Shown here piece after piece: positions 32,901 through 43,739 of a DNA stretch of 64,000 nt (the stretch's first letter is position 1; each line of letters starts with the position of its first letter). The DNA is from Zhengitettix transpicula (taxonomy: Eukaryota > Arthropoda > Insecta > Orthoptera > Tetrigidae): assembly GCA_037074705.1 (NCBI GenBank), contig CM073591.1, forward strand, positions 7,439,587-7,503,586, given 5' to 3'. The position numbers were made by a program, and so were the translations under genes. Under the pieces are notes generated by a model. That model was not told the DNA's origin. It made no database searches and worked only from the letters and a program-made list of their open reading frames with translations.

Positions 32901-35900
32901 GTAACAGTACTGCACTGTATGCACATTTCAGCGTTAACTAGCAAGAAGTAAGGTGCACACAAGTTTTAAATATTTTAAAATTTAAAATGAAAAAAATTTA
33001 TCTCTGATTGAAAATAATGAATAAGAAAGTTAGCCAATGCTGATAAAAAAAAGTGATAATATAAAAACCACACAATGTTTCTGGGATCCTTGTCGCTTTT
33101 GAGCTTTGTCAACTGCAGTTGTGTCGCTCTCGGCTCTTCTTAGCACCTGACGAAAGGGACAAGGATCTCATAAACATTGTGTGGTATTTATATTATCACT
33201 TTTTGGTATGAATTGGCTAACTTTCTTATTCATTTTAACATTTCTTTACCTTGTGAAATTGTTTGATTTGAAACTTGTAAAATGAATTTATCACATTTAC
33301 TAGAATTCAAATAAACCTACTTCAACTTCAATTACATCAAGAAGAAAGTTTTAGATTCTATAGATATATTCCATTAAGCTCCTTTTTTCTCCCTTTAATG
33401 TATATGTATCACCTGATCATAAAATCAGGGTAAATCAGTCTTTATAGTGTATATATACTTTCATTGTAAATTTCTGACTTATTGGCTTATATATTTATTT
33501 TTTTATGCTTAAATATGTGTCAACAAGTGGAAGGGAAACGGAGGCGACCATAAACCACATAACTAGGCAATTCAATCTATTATTTTTCTATTATCCCCGT
33601 TGTACTGTCCACATTCCCTTCATGTACCTGCTTCCACTCCTGGAACCAGGTTAGTCACATGATTAGGATAGGGGGAAAATATGCCAGGTGATACTCAGAT
33701 AAATATCAATTTAATAGTTATTTCTCTGTATCATAACAATAATCACTAATGCTCTTTCACAGAAAGGTACACATTCTGAAGACGAGCCGAACAAGTGTTC
33801 AGAAGAAGCCCCAGCTGGGTCGGCTGGAATAAACACGTAAGTGGCCACATTTCAGTATTTATGCTGTGTAAGTGATTTCTGGCCCAATATTCCGATTGTT
33901 TATGTGGACACCAGGTTTGCCATTTAAAACAATCATCGATTGTTCATCTGATCATCATGTCATTTCTCAAATAATGGCTTCCAGTTCATATTTTGGATAA
34001 GTGATCTCTTTGAGAAATGACATTTGATTTTACAGAAATTGTGGGCACAACAAATTTTCCACATTAATAGTTGTTTTTACTCTATTCCGTAAATGTATAT
34101 CACAGGGAGTTGTTATTGGCAGTAGCATATTGCATTATTGTATTCCATATGGTCCACATAAATTTTTCAGCCTGAGAAATACTGATGTATATGTGAATAT
34201 ATTAATTACCTCATAGGAACCCTATTTTGTATTTCACATGTGCAAATGAAACTGTTCAAAACCCATAGTAATGTAGAAAGGGTTCTTTGGATGGCCAGTT
34301 CTGTTTGGGTGACTAATTAAGAGTTGGATTAGTGTTTTTAGAAAAAAGGAACATCAAGGTATCAAGAAAATTTTAACATTTAATATTATTATTTACTCAG
34401 TTAAATATTTACCACTATTGAAAATTTTGTATCTATCTTCTTCTCCATTGAATTTTCTCTCTCCTTATCGTAGCTTAACGGCTACACCATTTGTAAAATG
34501 GAAAAAATTATTGTTGGATTAACTTCAACTTAGTTATTGCTGTCAGTAAATGGTTTTGATAGAAGTGAAATTTCTATGCTAATTTCAGTATAGCTTGTGT
34601 ATTAAGGTCAATATGTTACAATAGAATACAGAACTAATGGAAAGAAATTTAAATAAAAGCAAGAGATTGACTACCTTTCTAACTTTTGAGGTCTTCCAGT
34701 TGGTAATAAAATAGATATGGTTGTCCTCCTCAAATTGTCTACAGCACATTGTTCAGTGGCGAATGTTGTTTGTAATTAAAGTGGCCTGCTACCTTCATTC
34801 ATGTTGTTCTTTGTTGTTGTTTCCACAGACAACTCAACAATTTGGGACAAATTCTAACCGAAAATACAAAGGTCAACTCACCAAGGGTGGGGCAAAGGGA
34901 GCTCAGAAAAGCAGTGGACAGCAGCGACGGCTTCAGTAGTGGTTCCTCTAAAGGCGCACATATTCCTGCCTCCTTGGACATAAATGCAGGTAACGCTTTA
35001 TTAGGTGTACAGCATTGTGAAAATTTCTGATAGTCACAGACAGCTAATTGTGAGAACCCAATTTTCGAAACATTTTGTATGTGCATAAATAGTTTGCTGA
35101 ATATTGCTTGAGATTTATTAAAAAATTCTCATCTTTCAACTCTGGCAGTTTTTATGGCAAGGTCCATAAAACTTTCTCAGGTATACAATGCCAATTTTGT
35201 GTCAGGTGTATGAGGTGGCACTCTGATATCTTTTAACTTGGCAGTTTCTGATCTGAGCCCAGTCACACTGACTTGATCAGAACTGTCCTATTGGACATAT
35301 ATGCACATGCTTTTAAGTAAGTTAAAAAAAAATCTGGGTGCACGTCTCGCTGAACGGCACAGCATGCATAGATTGTATGATTCTTCTGAATCAATTTAAT
35401 GTATTTATACCAAAAATAAAGTGCTATGGAATTAATATATATTAAAGAAACACTTTGAAAGCACAACAGTTTGAATTTCTCCCTTCACTGTGCACTTTCT
35501 TTATCTGCAGTCTCGTATCTAAGTGCATGTCTTAGTTGAATATAACATTACATTTCCATTCATTTGGATTGTTTCAGACTTCGTGGAATGGGTGGATCCG
35601 GCACTGAGTGATGAAATGTTGAAGGTAATTGGCTTAACTTTTACTGCATCATACTCATTTTTCCACAATTAAATGTGATGGTTCTGTACCCTTAAACACA
35701 TGCTCTGTGCCATTCTACATCAACCATTTTTTTTTACAATTATGGACACATTAAGACAATTGTTGTTCAGGCTTTCAATTGTCTTAGACACAAAGAACGT
35801 CAAGATGGCCTTGTGTCACTCTGGAATTGACTGAATTATGTAGATTTATTTCTTTAAGGAGTGTTTGGACCCATTGTGGCGCAACTCTGATTGCTATTAT

Positions 35901-36913
35901 TCTTCCCTGAAGACAAACTTTTTTTTTTCACTATCAAACATCAAAGTGTACATCCCAGTGTACATTCTGGATAAACAGTTCTTTACTTGAGTAAGATGGC
36001 AGAGTAAGCCGTTGAAACGTCTTGGCTTAAGCTTACTTTAGCCGAACCACTGAGCACAACACACTAAATATTAATAAACCATTGTCAATATTCAAGTCGA
36101 AGATAATTGATACCTACCACTGTTGTACTAGAGTCTTTACCAAATGTGTTTGCTACACAATATATGCAGGTAATTTATGTGACTAGATATTTATTAACAT
36201 GAGTGTTTGAAGTATATTAATTTTATAAATAAATAAATAACCCAATATAGCTTTTCAGTTTGTCACCCAGTTTGAGTGATGTCATTCTTATGTCTCTTTT
36301 TTCACCTGACAGAAGCAACAAGGATTGCAGAAACATTGTGTGGTATTTAATTTTGCACTTATTTTCTTACTGTTACTTGGCTATTTATGTATCTAAGTAC
36401 TTTCCATAACTAATTCCAAGTTTTCATAACCTGCTCATTTGTGACATTTTATCTTTAAAAATGTGTTGGTTGAATTTCTCCCAATACTGTTTACCTGTAT
36501 CAGATGACTGTGGTGAATTAATGTTTAGTATGTCGTAGACTTCTAGTTACACTGAATGATTTTCTTACTTGTGCTTTCATTTTTCTTTCTTTGCGCAGCC
36601 AAAGCCGAAGTTCATGCTGTCATCCACCCTAGATGTGAGTACTGTGTATATCTCTAGTTGTGCAGCGTTCTCAATAGACTGTGACTTCATTTGAATTTGT
36701 GGTTTTCAGGACCGGGCGAAGTATGAACTTTTAATCAGCAAACTGGGTGGCTCAGTATCTGAGAAACCAAACTTTGATCCCACAGCAACACACCTTGTGT
36801 GCAACAGGCCGGCGAGGAACGAGAAGCTGTTGGCTAGCATCGCCTCTGGGAAGTGGGTACTGCACAAAAATTTCCTGGATGCCTGTGAAGAGGCAGGAAA
36901 CAAAAAAATTTTT
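26970..36913 (+). CDS. TOPBP1: TOPBP1-like BRCT protein, copy A (internally deleted, interrupted)
   Basis: Exons: e1 26,970-27,077; e2 27,862-28,001; fused e3/e6 28,420-28,700; e7 30,130-30,279; e8 31,156-31,238; e18 31,884-31,946; e19 32,229-32,312; e20 33,763-33,836; e21 34,829-34,989; e22 35,578-35,624; e23 36,599-36,634; e24 36,710-36,913. Phases agree at every junction. The family (TOPBP1, Drosophila Mus101) is a nuclear scaffold that reads phosphopeptides on checkpoint and replication-initiation partners and activates ATR. Recognisable parts are BRCT0 (e1-e3, CVRIVGPRCVITC), the end of BRCT2 (HASQWKLPCLSPAWITDSL), the linker, and BRCT7 (e24: KYELLISKLGG, DPTATHLVCNRP, KWVLHKNFLDACEEAG). 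BRCT1, half of BRCT2 and all of BRCT3-5 are missing through two in-frame genomic deletions. Sequence after 36,913 is inverted copy B; the natural continuation, BRCT8, is at 52,330. Whether A makes a protein is unknown. Confidence 0.85.
28420..28700 (+). CDS. Chimeric exon e3/e6 of copy A
   Basis: The left part matches e3 and the right part matches e6 of copies B and C. The join lies at 28,534-28,536 in ACTACTAATGAGGG. Compared with C, 1,627 bp are gone (58,900-60,526), and the three bases TAA are shared at both ends. The deletion removes 19 + 108 + 202 + 55 exon bases, which is 128 codons exactly, so VTTTN runs straight into EGTGTKF in frame. The exon keeps the good acceptor of e3 and the good donor of e6. 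Confidence 0.85.
29150..29410. mobile_element. Family M2 palindromic repeat (copy A)
   Basis: ACCCAGCTAGCACG and TATTCCTGATGAAGG are mirrored by CCTTCATCAGGAAGGAATA and CGTGCCAGCCGGG, and the element is bounded by ACCTGAAATCA / TGATTTCAGGT. It is a foldback non-autonomous element in intron e6-e7. Equivalent copies are at 47,760-48,000 (B) and 61,136-61,385 (C). Relatives lie at 32,395-32,960, 38,140-38,650 and 53,885-54,230. Confidence 0.6.
29630..30000. mobile_element. Family M3 palindromic repeat (copy A)
   Basis: GGTCCAGTCGAGCTGAAG, CCACTTCCTTCAGGAGAGAG, GGACACCAAGGACTG and GGCGAAAGGGCTTG form a decayed foldback repeat in intron e6-e7. Counterparts lie at 47,140-47,480 and 61,615-61,990. 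The 78-codon open frame that is preserved in all three is repeat sequence. Confidence 0.5.
30873..31092. mobile_element. Family M1 foldback MITE, reference copy
   Basis: The arms GAATAAGAAAGATAACCAAT, CAGACAAAAAAGTGATAATA and AATACCACACAA are mirrored at the right end by TTGTGTGGTATTTGTATTATC and CTAACTTTCTTATT. GGATCCTTGTCCCTTTCGTC lies in the centre. It is the intact representative of a family found at about 33,019-33,232, 30,476-30,670, 36,290-36,385, 16,960-17,125 and around the mariner. Copies B (46,042-46,260) and C (62,848-63,066) carry it at the same position, so it predates the duplication. Confidence 0.8.
33019..33232. mobile_element. Family M1 foldback MITE, second intact copy
   Basis: The ends (GAATAAGAAAGTTAGCC and GGCTAACTTTCTTATTC) are the same as in the reference copy, and GTTGTGTCGCTCTCGGC lies in the middle. 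The orthologous insertion in the inverted arm is at 37,841-38,053. It lies in intron e19-e20. Confidence 0.75.
34159..36912. other. Spacer between inverted arms (exons e21-e24)
   Basis: This 2,754-bp stretch is unique within the window. It contains e21-e24 of copy A and forms the loop of the giant palindrome. E22 reads DFVEWVDPALSDEML, reminiscent of the IIWDDPTAREERARL segment preceding the ATR-activating tryptophan of vertebrate TOPBP1. E23 (PKPKFMLSSTLD) leads into BRCT7. A foldback-MITE fragment lies at 36,290-36,385. Confidence 0.7.
36710..36913 (+). CDS. BRCT7 exon cut at inversion breakpoint
   Basis: This segment has a good acceptor (GGTTTTCAG) and 68 codons that follow the BRCT7 pattern of TOPBP1 through KWVLHKNFLDACEEAG and NKKIF. 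From TGTGGACC (36,913) onward the sequence is the reverse complement of intron 20. The open frame therefore continues only as a 14-residue antisense-intron tail, ending VDHMEYDNAICYCQ then TAA at 36,956. In vertebrates this point reads HFVQEEDYEWG. The piece at 52,330 starts EEAFEWG in the same phase, so coding sequence appears to have been split exactly here. Confidence 0.8.
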
Positions 36914-39513
36914 GTGGACCATATGGAATACGATAATGCAATATGCTACTGCCAATAACAACTCCCTGTGATATACATTTACGGAATAGAGTAAAAACAA
37001 CTATTAATGTGGAAAATTTGTTGTGCCCACAATTTCTGTAAAATCAAATGTCATTTCTCAAAGAGATCACTTATCCAAAATATGAACTGGAAGCCATTAT
37101 TTGAGAAATGACATGATGATCAGATGAACAATCGATGATTGTTTTAAATGGCAAACCTGGTGTCCACATAAACAATCGGAATATTGGGCCAGAAATCACT
37201 TACACAGCATAAATACTGAAATGTGGCCTCTTACGTGTTTATTCCAGCCGACCCAGCTGGGGCTTCTTCTGAACACTTGTTCGGCTCGTCTTCAGAATGT
37301 GTACCTTTCTGTGAAAGAGCATTAGTGATTATTGTTATGATACAGAGAAATAACTATTAAATTGATATTTATCTGAGAATCACCTGGCATATTTTGCCCC
37401 TATCCTAATCATGTGACTAACCTGGTTCCAGGAGTGGAAGCAGGTGCATGAAGGGACTGTGGACAGTACAACGGGGATAATAGAAAAAATAATAGATTGA
37501 ATTGCCTAGTTATGTGGTTTACGGTAGCCTCCGTTTCCCTTCCACTTGTTGACACATATTTAAGCATAAAAAAATAAATATATAAGCCAATAAGTCAGAA
37601 ATTTACAATGAAAGTATATATACACTATAAAGACTGATTTACCCTGATTTTATGATCAGGTGATACATATACATTAAAGGGAGAAAAAAGGAGCTTAATG
37701 GAATATATCTATAGAATCTAAAACTTTCTTTTTGATGTAATTGAAGTTGAAGTAGGTTTATTTGAATTCTAGTAAATGTAATAATGTCATTTTACAAGTT
37801 TCAAATCAAACAATTTCACAAGGTAAAGAAATGTTAAAATGAATAAGAAAGTTAGCCAATTCAGACCAAAAAGTGATAATATAAATACCACACAATGTTT
37901 ATGAGATCCTTGTTCCTTTCGTCAGGTGCTAAGAAGAGCCGAGAGCGACACAACTGCAATTGACAAAGCTCAAAAGCGACAAGGATCCCAGAAACTGTGT
38001 GGTTTTTATATTATCACTTTTTTTTTTATCAGCAGTGGCTAACTTTCTTATTCATTATTTTCAATCAGAGATAAATTTTTTTCATTTTAAAATATTTAAA
38101 ACTTGTGTGCACCTTACTTCTTGCTAGTTAACGCTGAAATGTGCATACAGTGCAGTACTGTTACATCCTGAGGAAGGGGGCTTAGGCCCTTGAAAATTTA
38201 ACATGCTCCTTATTAAAGTCACACAACCCATATTTTCAATTTAAGGTAAGACAGCTGTTCTCCATTTCTCTTTCTGGTCCAAATAAATAATTAATTTGAC
38301 AATATCACATCTTCCTTAGTTCATTCTGTGGTGAGAAAGGAGGATAATGCATATGAAAAATTTCCTCCTGTCCTGCACGGTGGCACTGAACTTAAATTAC
38401 AGGCAAGCCACCACTTATCTCCCTTTCCTTTCCATACAAATTGTTTTTATATATAATTATTTTAAAGAGAAAAAGATGGGGGCTTACCTGAAATGGAATC
38501 TTGGTGTCACTATTCAGAACACGAGGAAGTTCTTCAAATGTTCTGAGGCATTAGCCTCCTTTATCAGGAGAAAAAAGGTACATCCTACTACTATGTGCCA
38601 GCTAGCCAAGGAATGTATACATCCATATGGGATGTGGCATTGTCAAAACAAATAGTTAATGTACGTAGTTGAATGACGTTAGAAATTATATTTAATTTTT
38701 TCTCAAATAAAACTAAAATTTACCTTGTGTTGCAAATCATCAGTTACTGTGTCTTTATCACTGTCAACTTCTGGAACATATTTTTCTCCACCTTGTGAAC
38801 TCATGCCCTGAAATATATAAAATCATCTTATCACAACAATTTAAACAGAAAAATGAATTAACCTCAACCTGCACGTATTGTTCTACCTTCTCATTATAAG
38901 TAGACACTCTAGAAATGTTGGCGATATTCTGGCTATACAAGAGGTTCATATTAAAGTTTCTGACAAGAACAGACTTCATTTATTGGAGTTAAAAAATGAC
39001 AATATATGAGAATTGATGAAGTGACAAAATTCACACACACATCTGCATTTAATAAGTAGCTTAAAATCACAAATTATCAGAAAACTAACCTTATTTACAC
39101 CAAACTTAGCTCCACACTTGATCAAAATTTGGCGCTTCAGCTCAGATGCTGGCTGCAATTAAAAGAATCATTTGTTGATAAATCTGTGAATAATATTTTC
39201 AAAACTAAGCCATTATATCCATACACGATTCGATTTTAATAGATTTACTGCATTTAAAAGAAAATACCTTAAGTAAAAGAATTATATTTGAAAATAGTAG
39301 ATTTAACAAATTAATAAAATTGTATAGAATATGTATTGATATGCATACAAATTTAAGCTTTTATTTGTTTTCCACTTTAAGGTCAAGACAATGCCACTGT
39401 CATGGACATGCAAGATGCACATTCAATAGGTTAGTAGCAGAAAGGCAATGGAGACATAATGAAGTAATAAATTATTTTCTATATAAGTTTCATATTCAGG
39501 CAAGAAAAGTCAC

Positions 39514-39923
39514 CGTGCTTAGCCTCCGCCGTTTCACTACAGGTTCCTCCTCCTTTTCAAAGTCAGGCATCCTGTCAATCCATTTCTTCCAAAACTTGCG
39601 TGTTGCTGGAGAAGGATTTGGTTTGAACACCTGTCCGTATGGTGTTTCTGGGGTGGGTATGTCTCCCTCGATTGACGCCATTGATACGTTTCCTGGAGTT
39701 TCGACATCGAGAGGAGAGGGTATGAGATGAGCAATGGGTGTTTCGGGACTGAAAATGGTCCTTCGATGAAGGGAATCTGCATTCTTCTTCCACGGGGTCA
39801 CTGGAGTAAGCGGTGAATCTGTTTCCAGTTTAGATTGAGGCTTAGAGAACCTTGTTTTTGGTGTTTCATCTGAATCTAAGTTACCTTTCAGTGTTCCAAC
39901 TTTTTGATTTGAACTACTTGGTC
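39514..39923 (-). CDS. Copy B exon e17: Thr/Pro-rich linker with basic motif
   Basis: The 410-bp exon encodes a disordered linker with repeated SP/TP dipeptides (SPLTPVTP, FSPETPIAH, DIPTPETPYGQ). These are candidate CDK sites, as expected between BRCT5 and the C-terminal BRCT pair in TOPBP1. They are followed by RKFWKKWIDRMPDFE and a basic VVKRRRLST that could act as a nuclear localisation signal. The donor is GTGACT. The 3' boundary of the 6,114-bp deletion seen in copies A and C falls within five bases of this donor. Confidence 0.75.
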
Positions 39924-41605
39924 CTGAAATGAGAAATGTGAGAAAAAAATTACATCTGAACAGTATAGAAGAAACAAAATGTATACAAATGAAACTTTTA
40001 GCTTACTTGCAGGTGTTATGCCTTGTGGTGGAGGGTTGAAAACATTCTTTTCAATCAGTTTTTCAGATTTGTCTGATGCAATAGAGCTCTTACGAGAGTT
40101 ATTACTATATTCTGCAAGCAAAATGAATCAGGTATAATATTTCTCAATTCTATAAGTTTTGCTGAAGAATGATTAACAATAAATAAACACTAAGAACACA
40201 CAAAATACCTAAGAACACATAAATAAGATTAAACAATTAAAGAGCTCTAACAAAATATAGAAAAGAAATATTAGCAAAAAGAGGGTAAGTAAAAAAGATA
40301 ATACAGTATAATTTTATAATTTATATGCAACAAAAGTTGTTGTCTCTCCAAGCATACCTCCCTTGTAGGTATCGGTTGCCTTGACAAGGTAATCCTTCTC
40401 ACTGACACGTCGACCCTCTCTGGCACATGCGACAAGCCACTCATGAGTGACCGCAGGCACGTTCCACTTCTGAGCAGCCAAATACTTCTGACTACCGGGC
40501 TCAGGGCATACAAGATGAGTTGACGCCATAGAATTCTTCGCTTTGCAGTCCACCCTAGCAAAAGGGTCCTGGGGACAATGTTGTGGATGGTGAATTTTTA
40601 CCATGACTCAAGTAGACTGCTAAAGTATTGGCATAGTGTGTAGGTTTTCATGCAGATCCAGACCATGTTAGTTGTGCTAAGTAATAAGTCATACATATGT
40701 GACTCACATTAATGGTATTTGTGGAATAGAAAAATAAGTGTGTATTCAAGACTGTTTGGAAGGGTCAAGTATGGAGTGCTAGAAAATTAATTTAATAGAG
40801 TTTAATTTCGTAAATGGGAAACTGCCTCCACCAGCCAACAGTTGAAACCTGTTAAATTCATGGACACTGTAACTGAAATATTTCATACACACTCTGAGTT
40901 TGGGTTAAGTAGAGAAAATATCATGAAAATTGATCAAGTTATTAGGATGCCAAAACTATTAATAAAGCATAGCTGCCATACAGTGGAGAAATCTGGCAGT
41001 ACAATAGAACAAGATATGAATTCACCAAAATTTGTATAAAACAATTAAAACGAGCCATAAAAATTCTGGTATAATCAGCTGATAGTATTGTCAACTCACC
41101 ACAATGTTTCAGGTGAAGTGTCTGCTCTAGGTTCCTGCAGTTCCTTTTCTACTGTCCTCATCTGGTTTTTGCTTAAGGTTTCCTGATTGGATGTCATACA
41201 GTGGTTATAGATGTAGGACCTGGCACAACCTGTCCCTAAAGGAATGAGCGCCTTAGTTAGGATCTGTGGAAAAAACTATCAATGTTGTTCCTGACCAGAC
41301 AAGGACAGTATGAAAAGAACTACTGGAAACTGGAGATAGCAATGGTGTCAGTTGCTGAAACATTATGGAGAGATTATACCACCCCAATTGACCAGTATAG
41401 ACGATGACACAATGACTAATTTTATCATTACCCTTGGAATCTGTCAATTGCCTGTAAAGCAGCAGAACAGCCAGTTTTGAATGATTATCAACTGTTGTGT
41501 TAATTACTTATAAATAATAATAAAGTATGATACACTGGAAAAATGGACTGCACTTCACAAACTTACAAGAATCACAACATCAGTTCACAGATGAAATATA
41601 CTTAC

Positions 41606-41765
41606 TTTGCTCCAAGAAGTTGTGCAAGGGCATTTACAAAATCCCTGTCCTTGCCACAGTACGTTGTCATTCCTATGACGCAGCCCTTCAAGGTTTCTGA
41701 TCTATAGTCACTGGCTGATGGTAGTACTGAATGGGAACAATTTCCTCTTTCTCACAGCAATCGTG
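41606..41765 (-). pseudogene. Copy B exon e14: BRCT4/5 exon with two 1-bp losses
   Basis: Translation starts well from the acceptor (HDCCEKEEIVPIQYYHQPV) but hits TGA after QKP. One base later the frame continues with LKGCVIGMTTYCGKDRD and NALAQLLGAK, a normal BRCT5 start. A missing T at about 41,690 (AAACCTTGAAG, where AAACCTTTGAAG would be in frame) explains the shift. The donor is GCAAAGTAAGT; a missing G would make the standard AAG|GTAAGT and restore phase 0 to e15. Both are homopolymer shortenings, typical either of long-read consensus error or of pseudogene decay. Confidence 0.7.
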
Positions 41766-41953
41766 CTGAAAAAGACAAGCTCCCTTTAGCTTTACTGGCA
41801 TTGGCATCTCTTTGAATGAAATGTGCTAAGTGACATTCTTGACATTGTTTTTTATTACTGGATAAATTTTAAATATGGAATAAAAATGCACAAAATTCAC
41901 TTTAGGGAAATGCTAATGGATTCACATTCGTTTATTTCCAACATCAAAGTAGT

Positions 41954-42126
41954 TGTATAAAGAGTTCTCAGGTTTCCGGTCGGGTAACATGATTTGAACA
42001 CAACGTTTCCAGGGCTGACACCGCCATCTTCGTCAGGTGAACTGTTGTCAAGATTCGGGATTCCCGCCATGGAAACGTTGTGCTCAAATCACGTTACCTG
42101 ACCGGAAACCCGAGAACTCTTTATAC
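41954..42126. mobile_element. 173-bp foldback MITE in intron 13 of copy B
   Basis: The left arm (GTATAAAGAGTTCTCAGG, TTTCCGGTCGGGTAACATG, ACACAACGTTTCCA) is mirrored by the right arm, giving about 59-bp arms with about six mismatches and a roughly 50-bp loop. It has no coding capacity. It lies outside exons, so it does not disrupt splicing in an obvious way. Confidence 0.8.
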
Positions 42127-43739
42127 AGAATATACGTAGGGGAAGACTTACGCTCTTTATTATCAAAGTAGTTCACAATAATTATAGGTCAAAATCATAA
42201 TGATATGAATTTTGAAATTTCAGCTGTTAATAGGTGTCATTTATAAGCATTTTGTTCCAGAAAACAAAACATCATTGGATTGTGAAAAAGCATTTGTCCA
42301 TTCCAACACACACAAAAATGTGTTTGACTAATGCAAGTGTTCAGCAGCTACACACACGACATTGCCGTTAATGATGAATTTTCATGTAAAAGTTCTTCCA
42401 ATACACAAAATTACACCATTAATTATCCTTAAAAACTGACTAAGCCTCCACTTAAGCCTTGAATGTGGATACTCACTAGCCAAAGGTAAGTCACAACCTC
42501 GTTTGTTGTGTGGTGCAATCTCTCTCCCTGAATGGGAACAATGCCATAGTCTGGAATGCCCTTGAATCCCCTGGACACAACTCTACCACCATGGGTCTGG
42601 ATCAAGTCCTCCAAGTCAGCTGTGTCTTCATTATCATAACCAACAATTGTAAAAGAGAGACCTGAAACAAAAAACCATAAAAAAAATTAGACCTTGCCTT
42701 GAGGAAGAAAATTTCTTTTATCCTAAATATGGGCTTAGTTTTAAAAAAAAGAACCTTAAAGTGGTATAAATTGTAATTCAAACTGAGACTGTGTGCTGTA
42801 CCTCTAAATATTTCCTCCACCTTTTCGTTGCACGAAGACTGGCTGTTCACTTCTGAAAGCAGACTGTGTCCCCCTGGCAACTTTCTAATTAGTGTTGTGT
42901 CCGATTGTGAACTAGTGTCTTTATGACATCTCTCAAAGTAATTTGAGCTATTGAAACTTTCCATAGGCTCTGTCAGAAAAAATAATAAGTTTTAGTAATA
43001 ATTAAAGAGAAATTTTACAGTAACTTAATTTCTTTGTTGAATTTAATATCATAGCTATATATGAACAGTCACCTGTCTGGCTGGCGGTCAAATACTGCTG
43101 CACGACATTATCTGGCTCAGGAGTAATTTCTTTTGTGTTTATATCTGCCTCACTGTCACTCAAGTGTGGTGCCTGAAGTAATAATTCTGACGGTCTTCGC
43201 AGAAGCTGTAACCCCTAGGAAAGAATATAGTGGCTCATTGTGATTGTCATATTTGCTCTGTTATTATAAACACACCAAACACATTTATCATCAAATTTTA
43301 ATTGTGAGAAGTGGATACCACAGTTAACATTTTGTTAAGATAAGATTTTGAATGCCGAGCAAATAAAATTGATTTATCTAATATTAAATTCATAGTCATA
43401 ACTATCTATAGGTCACCAAATGTTAACTTTACAATATTTTTTTAAAGAAATTAGAATTATTACTGTGAGAACTTTACATAACAAAGTTAAAAATTATATT
43501 CTGTGAAGACTTCAACATTAACTTTTCACAAAATATCTCTAGAAATTTGAGTCATTAATCGCCACATATAATTTTCAAGCTTTAACTATCCAACACATTA
43601 TCAAAATTGAAACGATCCTGCATTTGATAATATTCATTTCACAGTACATAAGCTACGATATTGATCTAATGGACTGTCAGATCACAGTCCTCAACTAATA
43701 ATATTATATAATGTAGTAATTAACTATTGTCACTAAATG

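Larger units (their letters stand above)
27116..34158 (+). repeat. Left arm of giant inverted repeat (copy A)
   Basis: This arm reads from intron 1 to intron 20 of the TOPBP1-like gene. It is matched in reverse complement by 36,913-51,653 at what I judge as clearly over 95% identity wherever I compared. The inner end is ATTCCATATGGTCCACA (34,142-34,158), paired with TGTGGACCATATGGAAT (36,913-36,929). The outer end is ACGTGGAATTTTTATTTCC. The arm is 7,043 bp because of the 6,114-bp and 1,627-bp gaps relative to the other arm. Confidence 0.92.

Noticed and set aside
38347..38655. 102-residue ORF conserved at 32,381-32,689 on the other strand
   Set aside because: It is preserved only because the locus is duplicated. 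It lies in a palindromic M2-family repeat within intron e19-e20 and has no recognisable domain.
39320..39730. 136-residue plus-strand ORF
   Set aside because: It is antisense to linker exon e17 of copy B plus flanking intron. The minus strand has the TOPBP1-like reading frame and splice sites.
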